From Microvirga sp. 3-52 (GTDB taxonomy: Bacteria; Pseudomonadota; Alphaproteobacteria; Rhizobiales; Beijerinckiaceae), in the NCBI RefSeq assembly GCF_018383585.1, contig NZ_JAHAMK010000015.1:1-64000 (forward strand): 64,000 nt of DNA, given 5' to 3'. Both the position numbers and the translations under genes were made by a program. Each line of letters starts with the position of its first letter. Position 1 is the stretch's first letter. Positions 8,151 to 15,803 of the stretch are shown piece by piece. The notes beneath the pieces were generated by a model. It was not told the origin of the DNA, ran no database searches, and worked only from the letters and a program-made list of their open reading frames with translations.

Positions 8151-8528
8151 TCAGTCCAGAAGGGCCCGTATCGCCCTGGCGGGGACCTGTTCGCCATAAG
8201 GTTTGGCGATGAAGACGACCTCGCGCGGGAGCATGCCGTCATCGGGCTCGAGATGGCCGGAGGTGATGACCACGGAGATGTGTGGCCATCGACTGCGGAC
8301 GAGGGACGCGAGTTCGAGGCCGTTCATGGAGCCCGGCATCCGTACGTCTGTGAACAGAACCCGGATATCCGTGCGGCGCAGCAGAGCTTCCTGGGCGGCG
8401 TGGGCATTGGCGGTTTCGATCACTTCAAAACCGGCATCTTCAAGTGCATCGGCGGTCGCCATCCGAACGAAGGGCTCATCCTCCACAAGGAGCACGACGG
8501 GTCGCAAGGGTGACGTATGGCCGTTCAT
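8151..8528 (-). CDS. Single-domain response regulator
   Basis: A 125-residue receiver domain with no output domain. The acidic pocket is at E16-D17 (VVLLVEDEP), the phospho-acceptor is D61 in VLFTDVRMPG, the conserved Ser/Thr is at about T89 (VVITSGH), and Lys is at 109 (FIAKPY). All key residues are present. I chose the ATG at 8528 because the receiver fold starts immediately after it; an upstream extension would have no homology. Such stand-alone receivers usually pass phosphate within a phosphorelay or bind a partner protein. No histidine kinase is encoded next to it, so its partner is elsewhere. Confidence 0.9.
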   Translation of the reverse strand: MNGHTSPLRPVVLLVEDEPFVRMATADALEDAGFEVIETANAHAAQEALLRRTDIRVLFTDVRMPGSMNGLELASLVRSRWPHISVVITSGHLEPDDGMLPREVVFIAKPYGEQVPARAIRALLD

Positions 8529-8596
8529 CGAACCGGGAGCGCTCCCCGCAGGATGGTTGAAGGTTACGCAGGTCGAACAACTCGAATCATCTGGAT

Positions 8597-8608
8597 TAAC
8601 ATATGTTA
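8597..8608. promoter_or_regulatory. 12-bp palindrome upstream of the response regulator gene
   Basis: TAACATATGTTA is a perfect palindrome 69 bp upstream of the response regulator start, in an AT-rich island within otherwise GC-rich DNA. It could be an operator or part of a promoter for the minus-strand gene. No protein is assigned to it. Confidence 0.3.
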
Positions 8609-8685
8609 TCGTTATTCCGGGACAAGGAAAATGTTCGGCAGGCATGCGGGCCGCCGACGGCGCCATGCTTTCCGGTCGAACACCG

Positions 8686-9687
8686 TCAGAGCATGCTGGG
8701 CAGAACCCGGTCCGGCGGCTTGTGGCCGTCGACGAAGGCCCTGATGTTGACGATGACCTTTTCACCCATGGCCACGCGTCCCTCGTGGGTGGCCGAGCCC
8801 ATATGGGGCAGCAGCACCACCTTGCCCTGCTTGGCGAGCCGCACGAGGCGCGGGTTGACCGCCGGCTCCTCCTCGAACACGTCGAGGCCGGCTCCCGCGA
8901 TGGCGCCGGCCTCGATGAGCTTGGTGAGAGCGCTCTCGTCGATGATCTCGCCGCGGGCCGTGTTCACCAGGATCGCATCGGGCTTCATGAGCTTCAGGCG
9001 CCGCGCGGAGAGCAGATGATAGGTTGCCGGAGTATGCGGGCAGTTCACCGACACGACGTCCATGCGGGCCAGCATCTGGTCGAGGGATTCCCAATAGGTC
9101 GCCTCGAGCTCCGCCTCGATCTTCGGCGGCACGTGGCGGCGGTTGTGATAGTGGATCGACAACCCGAAGGCCTTGGCGCGCCGGGCCAGCGCCTGGCCGA
9201 TGCGGCCCATGCCGACGATGCCGAGGCGTTTTCCCGTGATGCGCCGGCCCAGCATCCAGGTCGGCGACCAGCCGGTCCATTCCCCGTCCGGGATCACCCG
9301 GGCTCCCTCGGGGATGCGGCGGGCGACGGCCAGGATCAGCGCCATGGTCATGTCGGCCGTGTCCTCGGTGAGCACGCCCGGCGTATTGGTGACCGCGATG
9401 CCTTTGGCCACGGCAGCCGTAACATCGATGTTGTCGACGCCGTTGCCGAAATTGGCGATGAGCTTCAGGTTGGGTCCGGCCTGTGCCAGCACCGAGGCGT
9501 CGATCTCGTCCGTGATGGTCGGCACGAGCACATCGGCCGTCTTGACGGCCTCGGCGAGGTCCTCCGGGGAGAGAGGCTTGTCCTCAAGGTTGAGGCGCGT
9601 GTCGAACAATTCGCGCAGGCGCGTCTCGATCACATCGGGGAGGCGGCGGGTGACAACGACGACAGGTCTCTTTTTCATCGACTTCAA
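8686..9687 (-). CDS. D-2-hydroxyacid dehydrogenase (glyoxylate reductase / D-glycerate dehydrogenase type)
   Basis: An NAD(P)-dependent reductase of the D-2-hydroxyacid dehydrogenase family, 333 residues. The Rossmann motif GIVGMGRIGQALARRAKAFG lies at about residues 155-174. The catalytic triad is visible as Arg in VNTARGEIID, Glu in DVFEEEP and His in LPHMGSAT. The sequence most resembles glyoxylate/hydroxypyruvate reductases, which interconvert glyoxylate with glycolate or hydroxypyruvate with D-glycerate. Such an enzyme fits organisms that use the serine cycle, though no other serine-cycle gene is in the window. It is followed on the same strand, after 157 bp, by the response regulator gene. 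Confidence 0.9.
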   Translation of the reverse strand: MKSMKKRPVVVVTRRLPDVIETRLRELFDTRLNLEDKPLSPEDLAEAVKTADVLVPTITDEIDASVLAQAGPNLKLIANFGNGVDNIDVTAAVAKGIAVTNTPGVLTEDTADMTMALILAVARRIPEGARVIPDGEWTGWSPTWMLGRRITGKRLGIVGMGRIGQALARRAKAFGLSIHYHNRRHVPPKIEAELEATYWESLDQMLARMDVVSVNCPHTPATYHLLSARRLKLMKPDAILVNTARGEIIDESALTKLIEAGAIAGAGLDVFEEEPAVNPRLVRLAKQGKVVLLPHMGSATHEGRVAMGEKVIVNIRAFVDGHKPPDRVLPSML

Positions 9688-9844
9688 GCGTCCCCAGCAC
9701 TGAAAAACCCGCGAAGTTTAAAGAGTTTCACGCTCTCTTAACTCTACTTCGGCGATCAAAGGTGACGACCCGCCGCGTGGCGGTCTCCGTCAAGCTTCTC
9801 TACCAGAGCCTCAATCCTAGACAAAGCCACTATCCGGGGGAACC

Positions 9845-10381
9845 ATGCGCAAGATCGTCCTTGCCCTTGCTCTTGTCAGCCTGAGCGCCGCATCGGCGCT
9901 GGCACAGCAGCAGCCTCCGGGCGGGCGTCTCGGCACGGGTCTGCCGGTGCCGCGCTATGTGAGCCTCAAGACGGACCGGGTGAATCTGCGCGAGGGTCCC
10001 TCCAAGGATCATCGAACGGCCTGGGTGTTCCAGCGTGCCGGCCTGCCGGTGGAGATCATCGCCGAATACGAAACCTGGCGGCGCATCCGCGATTCGGAAG
10101 GCACGGAAGGCTGGGTCCTCCATTCTCTCCTGTCGGGGCGGCGCACCGCCCTCGTGATGCCCTGGGCCAAGAGCCAGCAGCCTCCGATCAGCCTGTTGGA
10201 CCGGGCGGAGGAGAAGGGCGGCGTAGTGGCTCATCTGCAGCCCGGCGTGATCACCAACATCAAGGGCTGCGACGGCAAATGGTGCCGCGTCATGATCGTG
10301 ATGGACGGGGCCCGCGACGTGGACGGCTACATCCAGCAGGAAAAGCTGTGGGGCGTTTATCCCAACGAGACGGTCGAATAG
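9845..10381 (+). CDS. Secreted bacterial SH3 domain protein
   Basis: A 178-residue exported protein. An N-terminal Sec signal peptide (MRKIVLALALVSLSAASALA, cleavage likely after ALA) is followed by two SH3-like repeats. The first has VNLREGPSKDHRTAWVFQ and EGWVLHSLLSG; the second spans about residues 110-172 with KWCRV and VDGYIQQEKLWGVYP. This is the SH3_4 / COG3807 pattern of periplasmic proteins thought to contact peptidoglycan or proteins. The ATG is preceded by GGGGGAACC. It is a single gene with about 160 bp of upstream space. Function beyond envelope localisation is not known. Confidence 0.88.
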   Translation: MRKIVLALALVSLSAASALAQQQPPGGRLGTGLPVPRYVSLKTDRVNLREGPSKDHRTAWVFQRAGLPVEIIAEYETWRRIRDSEGTEGWVLHSLLSGRRTALVMPWAKSQQPPISLLDRAEEKGGVVAHLQPGVITNIKGCDGKWCRVMIVMDGARDVDGYIQQEKLWGVYPNETVE

Positions 10382-10454
10382 GACGTTTCCGATTTATCAA
10401 GCTTTTGGGTCTTAGAAGGAAACATCGTTTCGCAGAACCTGAAAGCCTGCCTCC

Positions 10455-10601
10455 ATGTCCCTCAACCTGAGCTTCAAGCTGCTGCCGATCCTGGCCCTGG
10501 TTCTCGGCATCGCGTCCATCGTCGCTCCGCGCTTCCTGAACATCTTCGTGGCGATCTTCCTCATCGCCTACGCCCTGGTCGGCTTCGGTTTCATTCGCTG
10601 A
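10455..10601 (+). CDS. DUF3096 small membrane protein (48 residues)
   Basis: A 48-residue protein composed of two hydrophobic helices, about residues 8-22 and 29-46, joined by a turn SIVAPRFLN. The layout LPILALVLGIASIVAPRFLN followed by IFVAIFLIAYALVGFG matches the DUF3096 family of tiny inner membrane proteins (family recognition from memory). Third positions are strongly GC-rich, supporting coding. It starts at ATG 10455, 73 bp after the SH3 gene on the same strand, and may be co-transcribed with it. Function is unknown. Confidence 0.8.
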   Translation: MSLNLSFKLLPILALVLGIASIVAPRFLNIFVAIFLIAYALVGFGFIR

Positions 10602-10675
10602 ACATCCTGTCCATCGTCGTTGCGGTGCCATGCTACGCTCGCTCCGCAATGGCAGGACATGGCCGCCGCAATTTT

Positions 10676-11560
10676 TTAAACCAGCCGCCGCATCAAACGC
10701 TGACCGAAGACGTTGAACGCGAGGCCCAGCACGATCACCGCTCCGCCGACGGCCTCGATCGGGTGCATGGCCTCGCCGAGGATGAGGGCCGAGCCCAGAA
10801 TGCCCGCGACCGGGACGAACAGGGCGAAGGGCGTCACCGTGGCGGCCGGGTGGCGGGACAGGAGATAGGCCCAGATCCCGAAGGCGAAGATTGTCGTCGG
10901 ATAGGCGAGATAGGCCACCGCCAGGAGGGTGCCGCCGTCGATCCGGGCAAGGGCGGAGATCACCTGGCTCGGACCGTCGAGCCAGAGCGACAGGCCGAAC
11001 AGCGGCAGGGGCGCCACGAGGCTCGACCAGACGATGAAACCCAGCATGTCGACCCGGCCGGCCCGCTTGGAGATGATGTTGGCCACGCCCCAGGCGGCGG
11101 CGGCCAGCACGGTCATGAGAAAGGGAACGGCGCCGCCACCGGTCATGCGCGGCCAGGCGATCAGCACGAGGCCGAGGCTGGCCACGAAGCCGCCGATCAC
11201 CTGATGCAGGCCGGGGCGCTCACCCATGAACAGGGCCGCAAAGAGAATCGTGAAGAAGACCTGCGCCTGCATGACCACGGAGGCGAGGCTTGCCGGCATG
11301 CCCAGGCTGAGCGCTGCGAACAGCAGTCCGAACTGGACGACGCCGAGGAAGAAGCCATAAGCGACGACATTGCGCCAGCCGGTCTTGGGCCGCGGGACGA
11401 AGAAGACCGCCGGAAGGGCCGCGAGGAGAAAGCGGAGCGCGGCCAGCAGCAGGGGCGGCGTGGTGCCGACCCCGAGTTTGATGACGACGAAGCTCAGGCC
11501 CCAGAGGGTGGTGACGAGGAGGGCGACGAGGCTATGGCTGAGCGGCATCTGCTGGAGCAT
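10676..11560 (-). CDS. EamA/DMT family transporter
   Basis: A 294-residue inner membrane exporter of the drug/metabolite transporter superfamily. Two EamA repeats of five helices each are visible (about 10-135 and 145-288), including the family-typical opening ALLVTTLWGLSFVVIKLG and the second-repeat start TVLAAAAWGVANIISKRAG. The pattern resembles the amino-acid-metabolite exporters related to EamA (O-acetylserine/cysteine), but the substrate cannot be read from sequence. An alternative start is M5 (MPLSH). It stands alone, between the DUF3096 gene and irr. Confidence 0.88.
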   Translation of the reverse strand: MLQQMPLSHSLVALLVTTLWGLSFVVIKLGVGTTPPLLLAALRFLLAALPAVFFVPRPKTGWRNVVAYGFFLGVVQFGLLFAALSLGMPASLASVVMQAQVFFTILFAALFMGERPGLHQVIGGFVASLGLVLIAWPRMTGGGAVPFLMTVLAAAAWGVANIISKRAGRVDMLGFIVWSSLVAPLPLFGLSLWLDGPSQVISALARIDGGTLLAVAYLAYPTTIFAFGIWAYLLSRHPAATVTPFALFVPVAGILGSALILGEAMHPIEAVGGAVIVLGLAFNVFGQRLMRRLV

Positions 11561-11710
11561 CGGACCCGAAAGCGGCCCATCGTCGATGCGGAAAACCGGG
11601 TTCGCTTTTCACCCGCGTGGCCCTTCGGGTCGCCGACGCGGACCTCTGGTTCCGCACAATGCGCTGAGACCGGAAGGCCGCTCACTCGAAAGTTAAGGAG
11701 GGGCGTCGAC

Positions 11711-12184
11711 TTAGACGCTCTTGCGGCGGAGACGCACGATGACTTCGACGCCGGCCACTTCCATGCCCTCCGGCGGCTCGGGCAGCTCCGCGACGCTGAC
11801 GCCGGACGTGAGCGGCATATCGACGAGCTCTCCCTCCTCCTCCAGGAAGAAATGGTGGTGTTCGGTCGGGTTGGTGTCGAAATAGGCCTTGGCCCCGTCC
11901 ACCGCGAGCTGGCGCAGCAGGCCCGCTTCCGTGAACTGGTGCAGGGTGTTGTAGACGGTCGCCAGCGAGACCGGGACGCGGGCGCGGGACGCCTCGTCGA
12001 ACAGCATTTCAGCCGTAATGTGCCGGTCGCCCTTACCGAACAGGAGCCAGCCCAAGGACACGCGCTGCCGGGTCGGGCGCAGGCCTACACGGCGCAGCTT
12101 GTCCCGCAATTCGGACACGGGGCACCCCCTCCGGTGAGCCGGAGCGATGGTAGACTCGATATAGGCAGACAAAGGATCGGTCAT
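11711..12184 (-). CDS. irr: Iron response regulator Irr (Fur family)
   Basis: The 157-residue regulator of iron and haem genes in Hyphomicrobiales. It matches Irr closely: LRRVGLRPTRQRVSLGWLLF (about 30-49), HITAEMLFDEA, and the recognition helix region SLATVYNTLHQFTEAGLL. Residues C21-P22 (RRGCPVSEL) form the N-terminal haem regulatory motif that triggers haem-dependent turnover in Bradyrhizobium Irr. A second haem site, HHH at 109-111, is also present. In this group Irr acts under iron limitation by binding ICE palindromes. The gene is divergent from fabA, a conserved arrangement in related genomes. An ICE-like palindrome occurs in the same window at 23185-23201. Confidence 0.95.
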   Translation of the reverse strand: MTDPLSAYIESTIAPAHRRGCPVSELRDKLRRVGLRPTRQRVSLGWLLFGKGDRHITAEMLFDEASRARVPVSLATVYNTLHQFTEAGLLRQLAVDGAKAYFDTNPTEHHHFFLEEEGELVDMPLTSGVSVAELPEPPEGMEVAGVEVIVRLRRKSV

Positions 12185-12362
12185 TGGCGGAACTGAATGA
12201 ACGGATGGGCGCTTCTAACATCACAATCATAGGAAAGCGAGAGGGTTACTGCAAGGCTGCCCCGCGATGGCGGCTGAAATGCTCCTCACCACAGCCAAAG
12301 AATCCCGGCGCAGGTCCTTTGATGGATGGCCAAGCCTGTGCTACCAGAGCCCGCACCCTGGT

Positions 12363-12389
12363 CTCGAGGCTTCCTCGAGGCCGCTTTTT
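12363..12389 (+). promoter_or_regulatory. Leader hairpin with T-run before fabA
   Basis: CTCGAGG and CCTCGAG form a perfect 7-bp stem with a three-base loop (12363-12379). The sequence then runs through CCGC into TTTTT at 12385-12389, 30 bases before the chosen fabA start. The arrangement resembles a weak intrinsic terminator or attenuator in the fabA leader, or a protein-binding palindrome. Confidence 0.35.
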
Positions 12390-12419
12390 GAAGACGCAAT
12401 GAAAGGATCGGCATCCGGA

Positions 12420-12941
12420 ATGGCCCGCCAGTCCAGCTTTACTTATGAAGAGCTCCTTGCCTGCGGGCGCGGAGAATTGTTCGGCCACGGCAATGCGCAA
12501 TTGCCGCTTCCGCCCATGCTGATGTTCGATCGGATCACGTCGATCGGCGAGGATGGCGGCGCCTATGGCAAGGGCCACGTGGTGGCGGAACTCGACGTGC
12601 GGCCGGATCTCTGGTTCTTCCCCTGCCACTTCAAGGGCGATCCGGTGATGCCGGGCTGCCTGGGCCTGGACGCGCTCTGGCAGATGACGGGCTTCTTCCT
12701 CGGCTGGGGCGGCTCGCCCGGACGCGGCCGGGCGCTCGGCGTCGGTGAGGTGAAGTTCTCCGACCAGGTGCTGCCCACGGTCAAGAAAGTGGTCTACGGC
12801 GTCGATCTCAAGCGCGTCTTCCGCTCGAAGCTGGTGCTCGGCATCGCCGACGGCTGGCTCGAGGCCGACGGCCGCCGGATTTACGAGGCCAAGGACATGC
12901 GCGTCGGCCTGTTCCAGTCGGAAGAAGCCGCAGGCGGCTAG
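12420..12941 (+). CDS. fabA: 3-hydroxydecanoyl-ACP dehydratase/isomerase FabA
   Basis: The 173-residue enzyme dehydrates 3-hydroxyacyl-ACP and isomerises trans-2- to cis-3-decenoyl-ACP, committing carbon to unsaturated fatty acids. The active-site residues are His70 in [15 protein letters not shown] and Asp84 in LGLDALWQM. Their numbering equals that of E. coli FabA when the ATG at 12420 is used, which decides the start over upstream in-frame codons at 12267 and 12399. AAAGGA lies upstream. The ending with REGR-type surface and AKDMRVGLF is usual. It is followed by fabB and fabI on the same strand, and irr is divergent. Confidence 0.96.
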   Translation: MARQSSFTYEELLACGRGELFGHGNAQLPLPPMLMFDRITSIGEDGGAYGKGHVVAELDVRPDLWFFPCHFKGDPVMPGCLGLDALWQMTGFFLGWGGSPGRGRALGVGEVKFSDQVLPTVKKVVYGVDLKRVFRSKLVLGIADGWLEADGRRIYEAKDMRVGLFQSEEAAGG

Positions 12942-13029
12942 GCTTTCTGGCGCTGACCCAAGGTCAGTGCCTGTTCCATCCTATTGACAAAGCGCGGTCT
13001 TTTTTAAAGAACCGGCCTTGCCGCCTGGT

Positions 13030-13094
13030 GCATCGTGCGGAACCGGGATCCGCGTCGGCGAAATTTGGATCCGGTTTTCCGCGCCGAACGATGC
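13030..13094. repeat. Dispersed palindromic repeat, family A
   Basis: The element begins GCATCGTGCGGAA and ends TTTTCCGCGCCGAACGATGC, so its ends are inverted copies of each other around a diverged centre. The same GCATSRTSCGGAA...TTTTCCG core recurs at 37486, 45759 and 47103. Confidence 0.75.
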
Positions 13095-13117
13095 GCCGGT
13101 TGAAAAATGAGCATTTG

Positions 13118-13156
13118 GAGCGATCTCGAAAGGTCCTTCTCTTTTGGGTCCGATGC
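13118..13156. repeat. Degenerate family A repeat
   Basis: On the minus strand this reads AGAGCATCGGACCCAAAAG and continues to GATCGCTC. That start is identical to the arm of the repeat at 45694 (AAGCATCGGACCCAAAAG), and the opposite arm is degenerate. Confidence 0.6.
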
Positions 13157-13290
13157 TCTGGCGGCCGGGCCTTCGACCTTGGGATCACGCTTTCATCCCA
13201 TTCGCATGGCTCAGTGTTGAGAATGAGCAGGGTCGACCTTACGTGTTGAGACGTTAAGGCTGGCTGTATGGTCCTTTGAAGAGGTAGGCT

Positions 13291-14514
13291 ATGAGGCGCG
13301 TCGTCGTCACCGGAATGGGCATCGTGTCGTCCATCGGCAACAACACGCAGGAGGTGCTTGCCTCTCTGCGCGAAGCGAAGTCCGGCATCAGCAAGGCCGA
13401 GGATTACACCAGATACGGCTTTCGGTGCCAGGTTCACGGCGCTCCGAGCCTGAATCCGGAAGAGATCGTCGACCGGCGCGCCATGCGCTTCCACGCCAAA
13501 GGCACCGCCTGGAACCATGTGGCCATGGATCAGGCCATTCGGGACGCAGGCCTCGAGGAGAACGAGATCTCCAACGAGCGCACCGGCATCATCATGGGCT
13601 CGGGCGGGCCGTCCACCCGAATCATCGTGGAAGCGGCCGACATCACCCGCGACAAAGGCCCGAAGCGCATCGGTCCGTTTGCGGTGCCGAAGGCCATGTC
13701 CTCAACGGCCTCGGCCACGCTCGCCACCTGGTTCAAGATCAAGGGCGTGAACTACTCGATCTCGTCGGCCTGCGCGACCTCGAACCACTGCGTCGGCAAC
13801 GCCTACGAGATGATCCAGTATGGCAAGCAGGACGTGATGTTCGCCGGCGGCTGCGAGGATCTGGACTGGTCCATGTCCAATCTCTTCGACGCCATGGGCG
13901 CCATGTCCACCAAGTACAACGACACCCCGGCCCGGGCCTCCCGTGCCTATGACGCGAACCGCGACGGCTTCGTCATCGCCGGCGGTGCGGGCGTGCTGGT
14001 GCTCGAAGAGCTGGAGCACGCCAAGGCCCGCGGCGCCCGCATCTACGGCGAGATCGTCGGCTACGGCATGACCTCGGACGGCTACGACATGGTGGCCCCA
14101 TCCGGGGAGGGCGCGATCCGCTGCATGCGTATGGCCCTCAAGGACGTGCACAACCCCGTCGACTACATCAACCCGCATGCCACCTCGACTCCCGTCGGCG
14201 ACCAGAAGGAGATCGAGGCGATCCGCACGGTCTTCGGCTCGGGCGACAAGTGCCCGCCGATCTCCGCGACGAAATCGCTCACCGGCCACTCGCTCGGCGC
14301 CACCGGCGTGCAGGAGGCAATCTATTCGCTCCTGATGATGAACAACCGCTTCATCTGCGAGAGCGCCCACATCGACGAGCTCGATCCGGAATTCGCCGAC
14401 ATGAACATCGTCCGCAAGCGCATCGACGATGCCAAGATGGACACGGTCCTGTCGAATTCCTTCGGCTTCGGCGGCACGAATGCCACACTCGTCTTCAGCC
14501 GCTATAACGGGTAA
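13291..14514 (+). CDS. fabB: Beta-ketoacyl-ACP synthase I (FabB)
   Basis: A 407-residue condensing enzyme that elongates acyl-ACP with malonyl-ACP and is needed for unsaturated chains made by FabA. The Cys-His-His active site is complete: C161 in [10 protein letters not shown]296 in INPHATSTP and H333 in [12 protein letters not shown], with Lys328 nearby. Length and residue positions equal those of KAS I. The start ATG has GAGG nearby (GAAGAGGTAGGCT). It lies between fabA and fabI, and the three form one pathway unit though 349 bp separate it from fabA. The C-terminus [15 protein letters not shown] is family-typical. Confidence 0.97.
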   Translation: MRRVVVTGMGIVSSIGNNTQEVLASLREAKSGISKAEDYTRYGFRCQVHGAPSLNPEEIVDRRAMRFHAKGTAWNHVAMDQAIRDAGLEENEISNERTGIIMGSGGPSTRIIVEAADITRDKGPKRIGPFAVPKAMSSTASATLATWFKIKGVNYSISSACATSNHCVGNAYEMIQYGKQDVMFAGGCEDLDWSMSNLFDAMGAMSTKYNDTPARASRAYDANRDGFVIAGGAGVLVLEELEHAKARGARIYGEIVGYGMTSDGYDMVAPSGEGAIRCMRMALKDVHNPVDYINPHATSTPVGDQKEIEAIRTVFGSGDKCPPISATKSLTGHSLGATGVQEAIYSLLMMNNRFICESAHIDELDPEFADMNIVRKRIDDAKMDTVLSNSFGFGGTNATLVFSRYNG

Positions 14515-14671
14515 GACGCCGTCATAAACCTGAGACAGCTCCATGCGATGCCCCGACATATTCAGGGGACTTCGCATGGACACGCTGAATCTTACCGACA
14601 TTCCGGCTCGCGATGCACACTTTCATAACAATTGGCGTCGCACCATGGAGCCGATGCATAAGGGGACCCAA

Positions 14672-15502
14672 GTGACCGGTCTGATGCAAGGAAAGCGCGG
14701 CCTCATCATGGGCGTCGCCAACGACCATTCCATCGCCTGGGGCATCGCCAAGACCCTGGCCCAGCACGGAGCGGAGCTCGCCTTCACCTATCAGGGCGAG
14801 GCCCTGGGCAAGCGCGTCGCGCCCCTGGCGCAGTCGCTCGGCTCCAATCTCGTCGTCCCCTGCGACGTGGAGGACATCGCCTCCGTCGATGCGGTATTCG
14901 AGGCCCTCGACAGGACCTGGGATGGCCTCGACTTCGTGGTCCACGCCATCGGCTTCTCGGACAAGTCGCAGCTCAAGGGCTCCTATGTGGACGTCACCAC
15001 CCGCGAGAATTTTTCCCGCACCATGGTGATCTCCTGCTTCTCCTTCACGGAGATCGCGCAGCGCGCCGCCAAGCGCATGAGGAACGGCGGGTCGCTCCTG
15101 ACCCTGACCTATGGCGGCTCGACCCGGGTCATGCCGAACTACAACGTGATGGGCGTGGCGAAGGCGGCACTGGAAGCCTCCATGCGCTACATCGCGTCCG
15201 ACCTCGGTCCGCAGGGCATCCGCTGCAACGCCATCTCGGCAGGCCCCGTGCGCACCCTCGCCGGCGCCGGCATCTCGGACGCCCGCCTCATGTTCACCTA
15301 CCAGAAGGCCCATGCGCCCCTGCGCCGCACGGTGACGATCGAGGATATCGGCGGCTCGGCTCTCTATCTGCTCTCCGACCTGTCCAACGGCGTGACCGGC
15401 GAGATCCACTATGTGGATTCCGGCTACAACGTCATCTCGATGCCCCGCCCCGAGGTGTTGAAGGCGCAGGACGCCGCAGGCGTGACGGGCGAAGAGGGCT
15501 GA
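14672..15502 (+). CDS. fabI: Enoyl-ACP reductase FabI
   Basis: An NADH-dependent enoyl-ACP reductase that performs the last step of each fatty-acid elongation round. It is an SDR with nucleotide-binding segment GLIMGVANDHSIAWGIAK at the N-terminus and the FabI-type catalytic Tyr157-x6-Lys164 (YNVMGVAK). I chose the GTG at 14672 because AAGGGG lies six to seven bases upstream and the protein then has 276 residues, near the family norm. In-frame ATGs at 14543, 14645 and 14654 lack good ribosome sites and would add an unrelated leader. It ends in a hairpin that overlaps the stop codon. Confidence 0.95.
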   Translation: MTGLMQGKRGLIMGVANDHSIAWGIAKTLAQHGAELAFTYQGEALGKRVAPLAQSLGSNLVVPCDVEDIASVDAVFEALDRTWDGLDFVVHAIGFSDKSQLKGSYVDVTTRENFSRTMVISCFSFTEIAQRAAKRMRNGGSLLTLTYGGSTRVMPNYNVMGVAKAALEASMRYIASDLGPQGIRCNAISAGPVRTLAGAGISDARLMFTYQKAHAPLRRTVTIEDIGGSALYLLSDLSNGVTGEIHYVDSGYNVISMPRPEVLKAQDAAGVTGEEG

Positions 15503-15513
15503 AGGCCCTCTTC
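15491..15513 (+). terminator. Hairpin terminator of the fab genes
   Basis: GAAGAGGGC and GCCCTCTTC form a perfect 9-bp stem with loop TGAAG. The stem includes the fabI stop codon. Only a short mixed T-stretch follows, so it may act with other factors. Confidence 0.6.
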
Positions 15514-15803
15514 TGTGATCCTCTGACAGTTTGAATGATTGCGTTCGACGCTCCCTGCAACTGAGCGGGTGTCGGGGTGCACCAGCCGGCAAGTCTCCGG
15601 ACCTTGCCGGTCCCAAGAGCTGCTTCTCCGGACCTTGAGCGTCACATCGAAGGATCGACGCTTAACCTTACTAATAAATCATCAATAAAAAACGAGTTCT
15701 CCAGGCTTCTGGGAAGGCCACATTAGTTCATTTCTCCTAATGGACAGGCATCGTAATATAGGCCAAGAATTTATTCGATATTCGCGGCATTCTGGTTTGC
15801 GAA
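15514..15803. other. AT-rich leader region of the GGDEF-EAL gene
   Basis: No gene is seen. The last 140 bases are markedly AT-rich (for example AATAAATCATCAATAAAAAACG near 15672), unlike the surrounding DNA, and probably hold the promoter of the downstream c-di-GMP gene. Confidence 0.4.

Larger units (their letters stand above)
12942..13290. other. fabA-fabB intergenic region made largely of repeats
   Basis: No gene is seen in these 349 bases. The stretch holds one full copy of the palindromic repeat (13030-13094) and a related second element (13118-13156). The final 80 bases before fabB are free of repeats and could hold a promoter. The unusual length suggests that fabB has its own transcription start, or that repeats were inserted into a former operon. 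Confidence 0.5.

Noticed and set aside
8203-9741. Plus-strand open frame of 512 codons opposite the response regulator and dehydrogenase genes
   Set aside because: Antisense shadow; dehydrogenase catalytic residues are clear on the minus strand.
10625-12196. Plus-strand open frame of 523 codons opposite the EamA gene and irr
   Set aside because: Mirror of two minus-strand genes; composition rich in His, Asp and Arg without motifs.
12185-12420. Full ICE box at the irr-fabA promoter region
   Set aside because: Only a half-site, TTCTAA at 12212, is present, with no matching TTAGAA arm at the right spacing.
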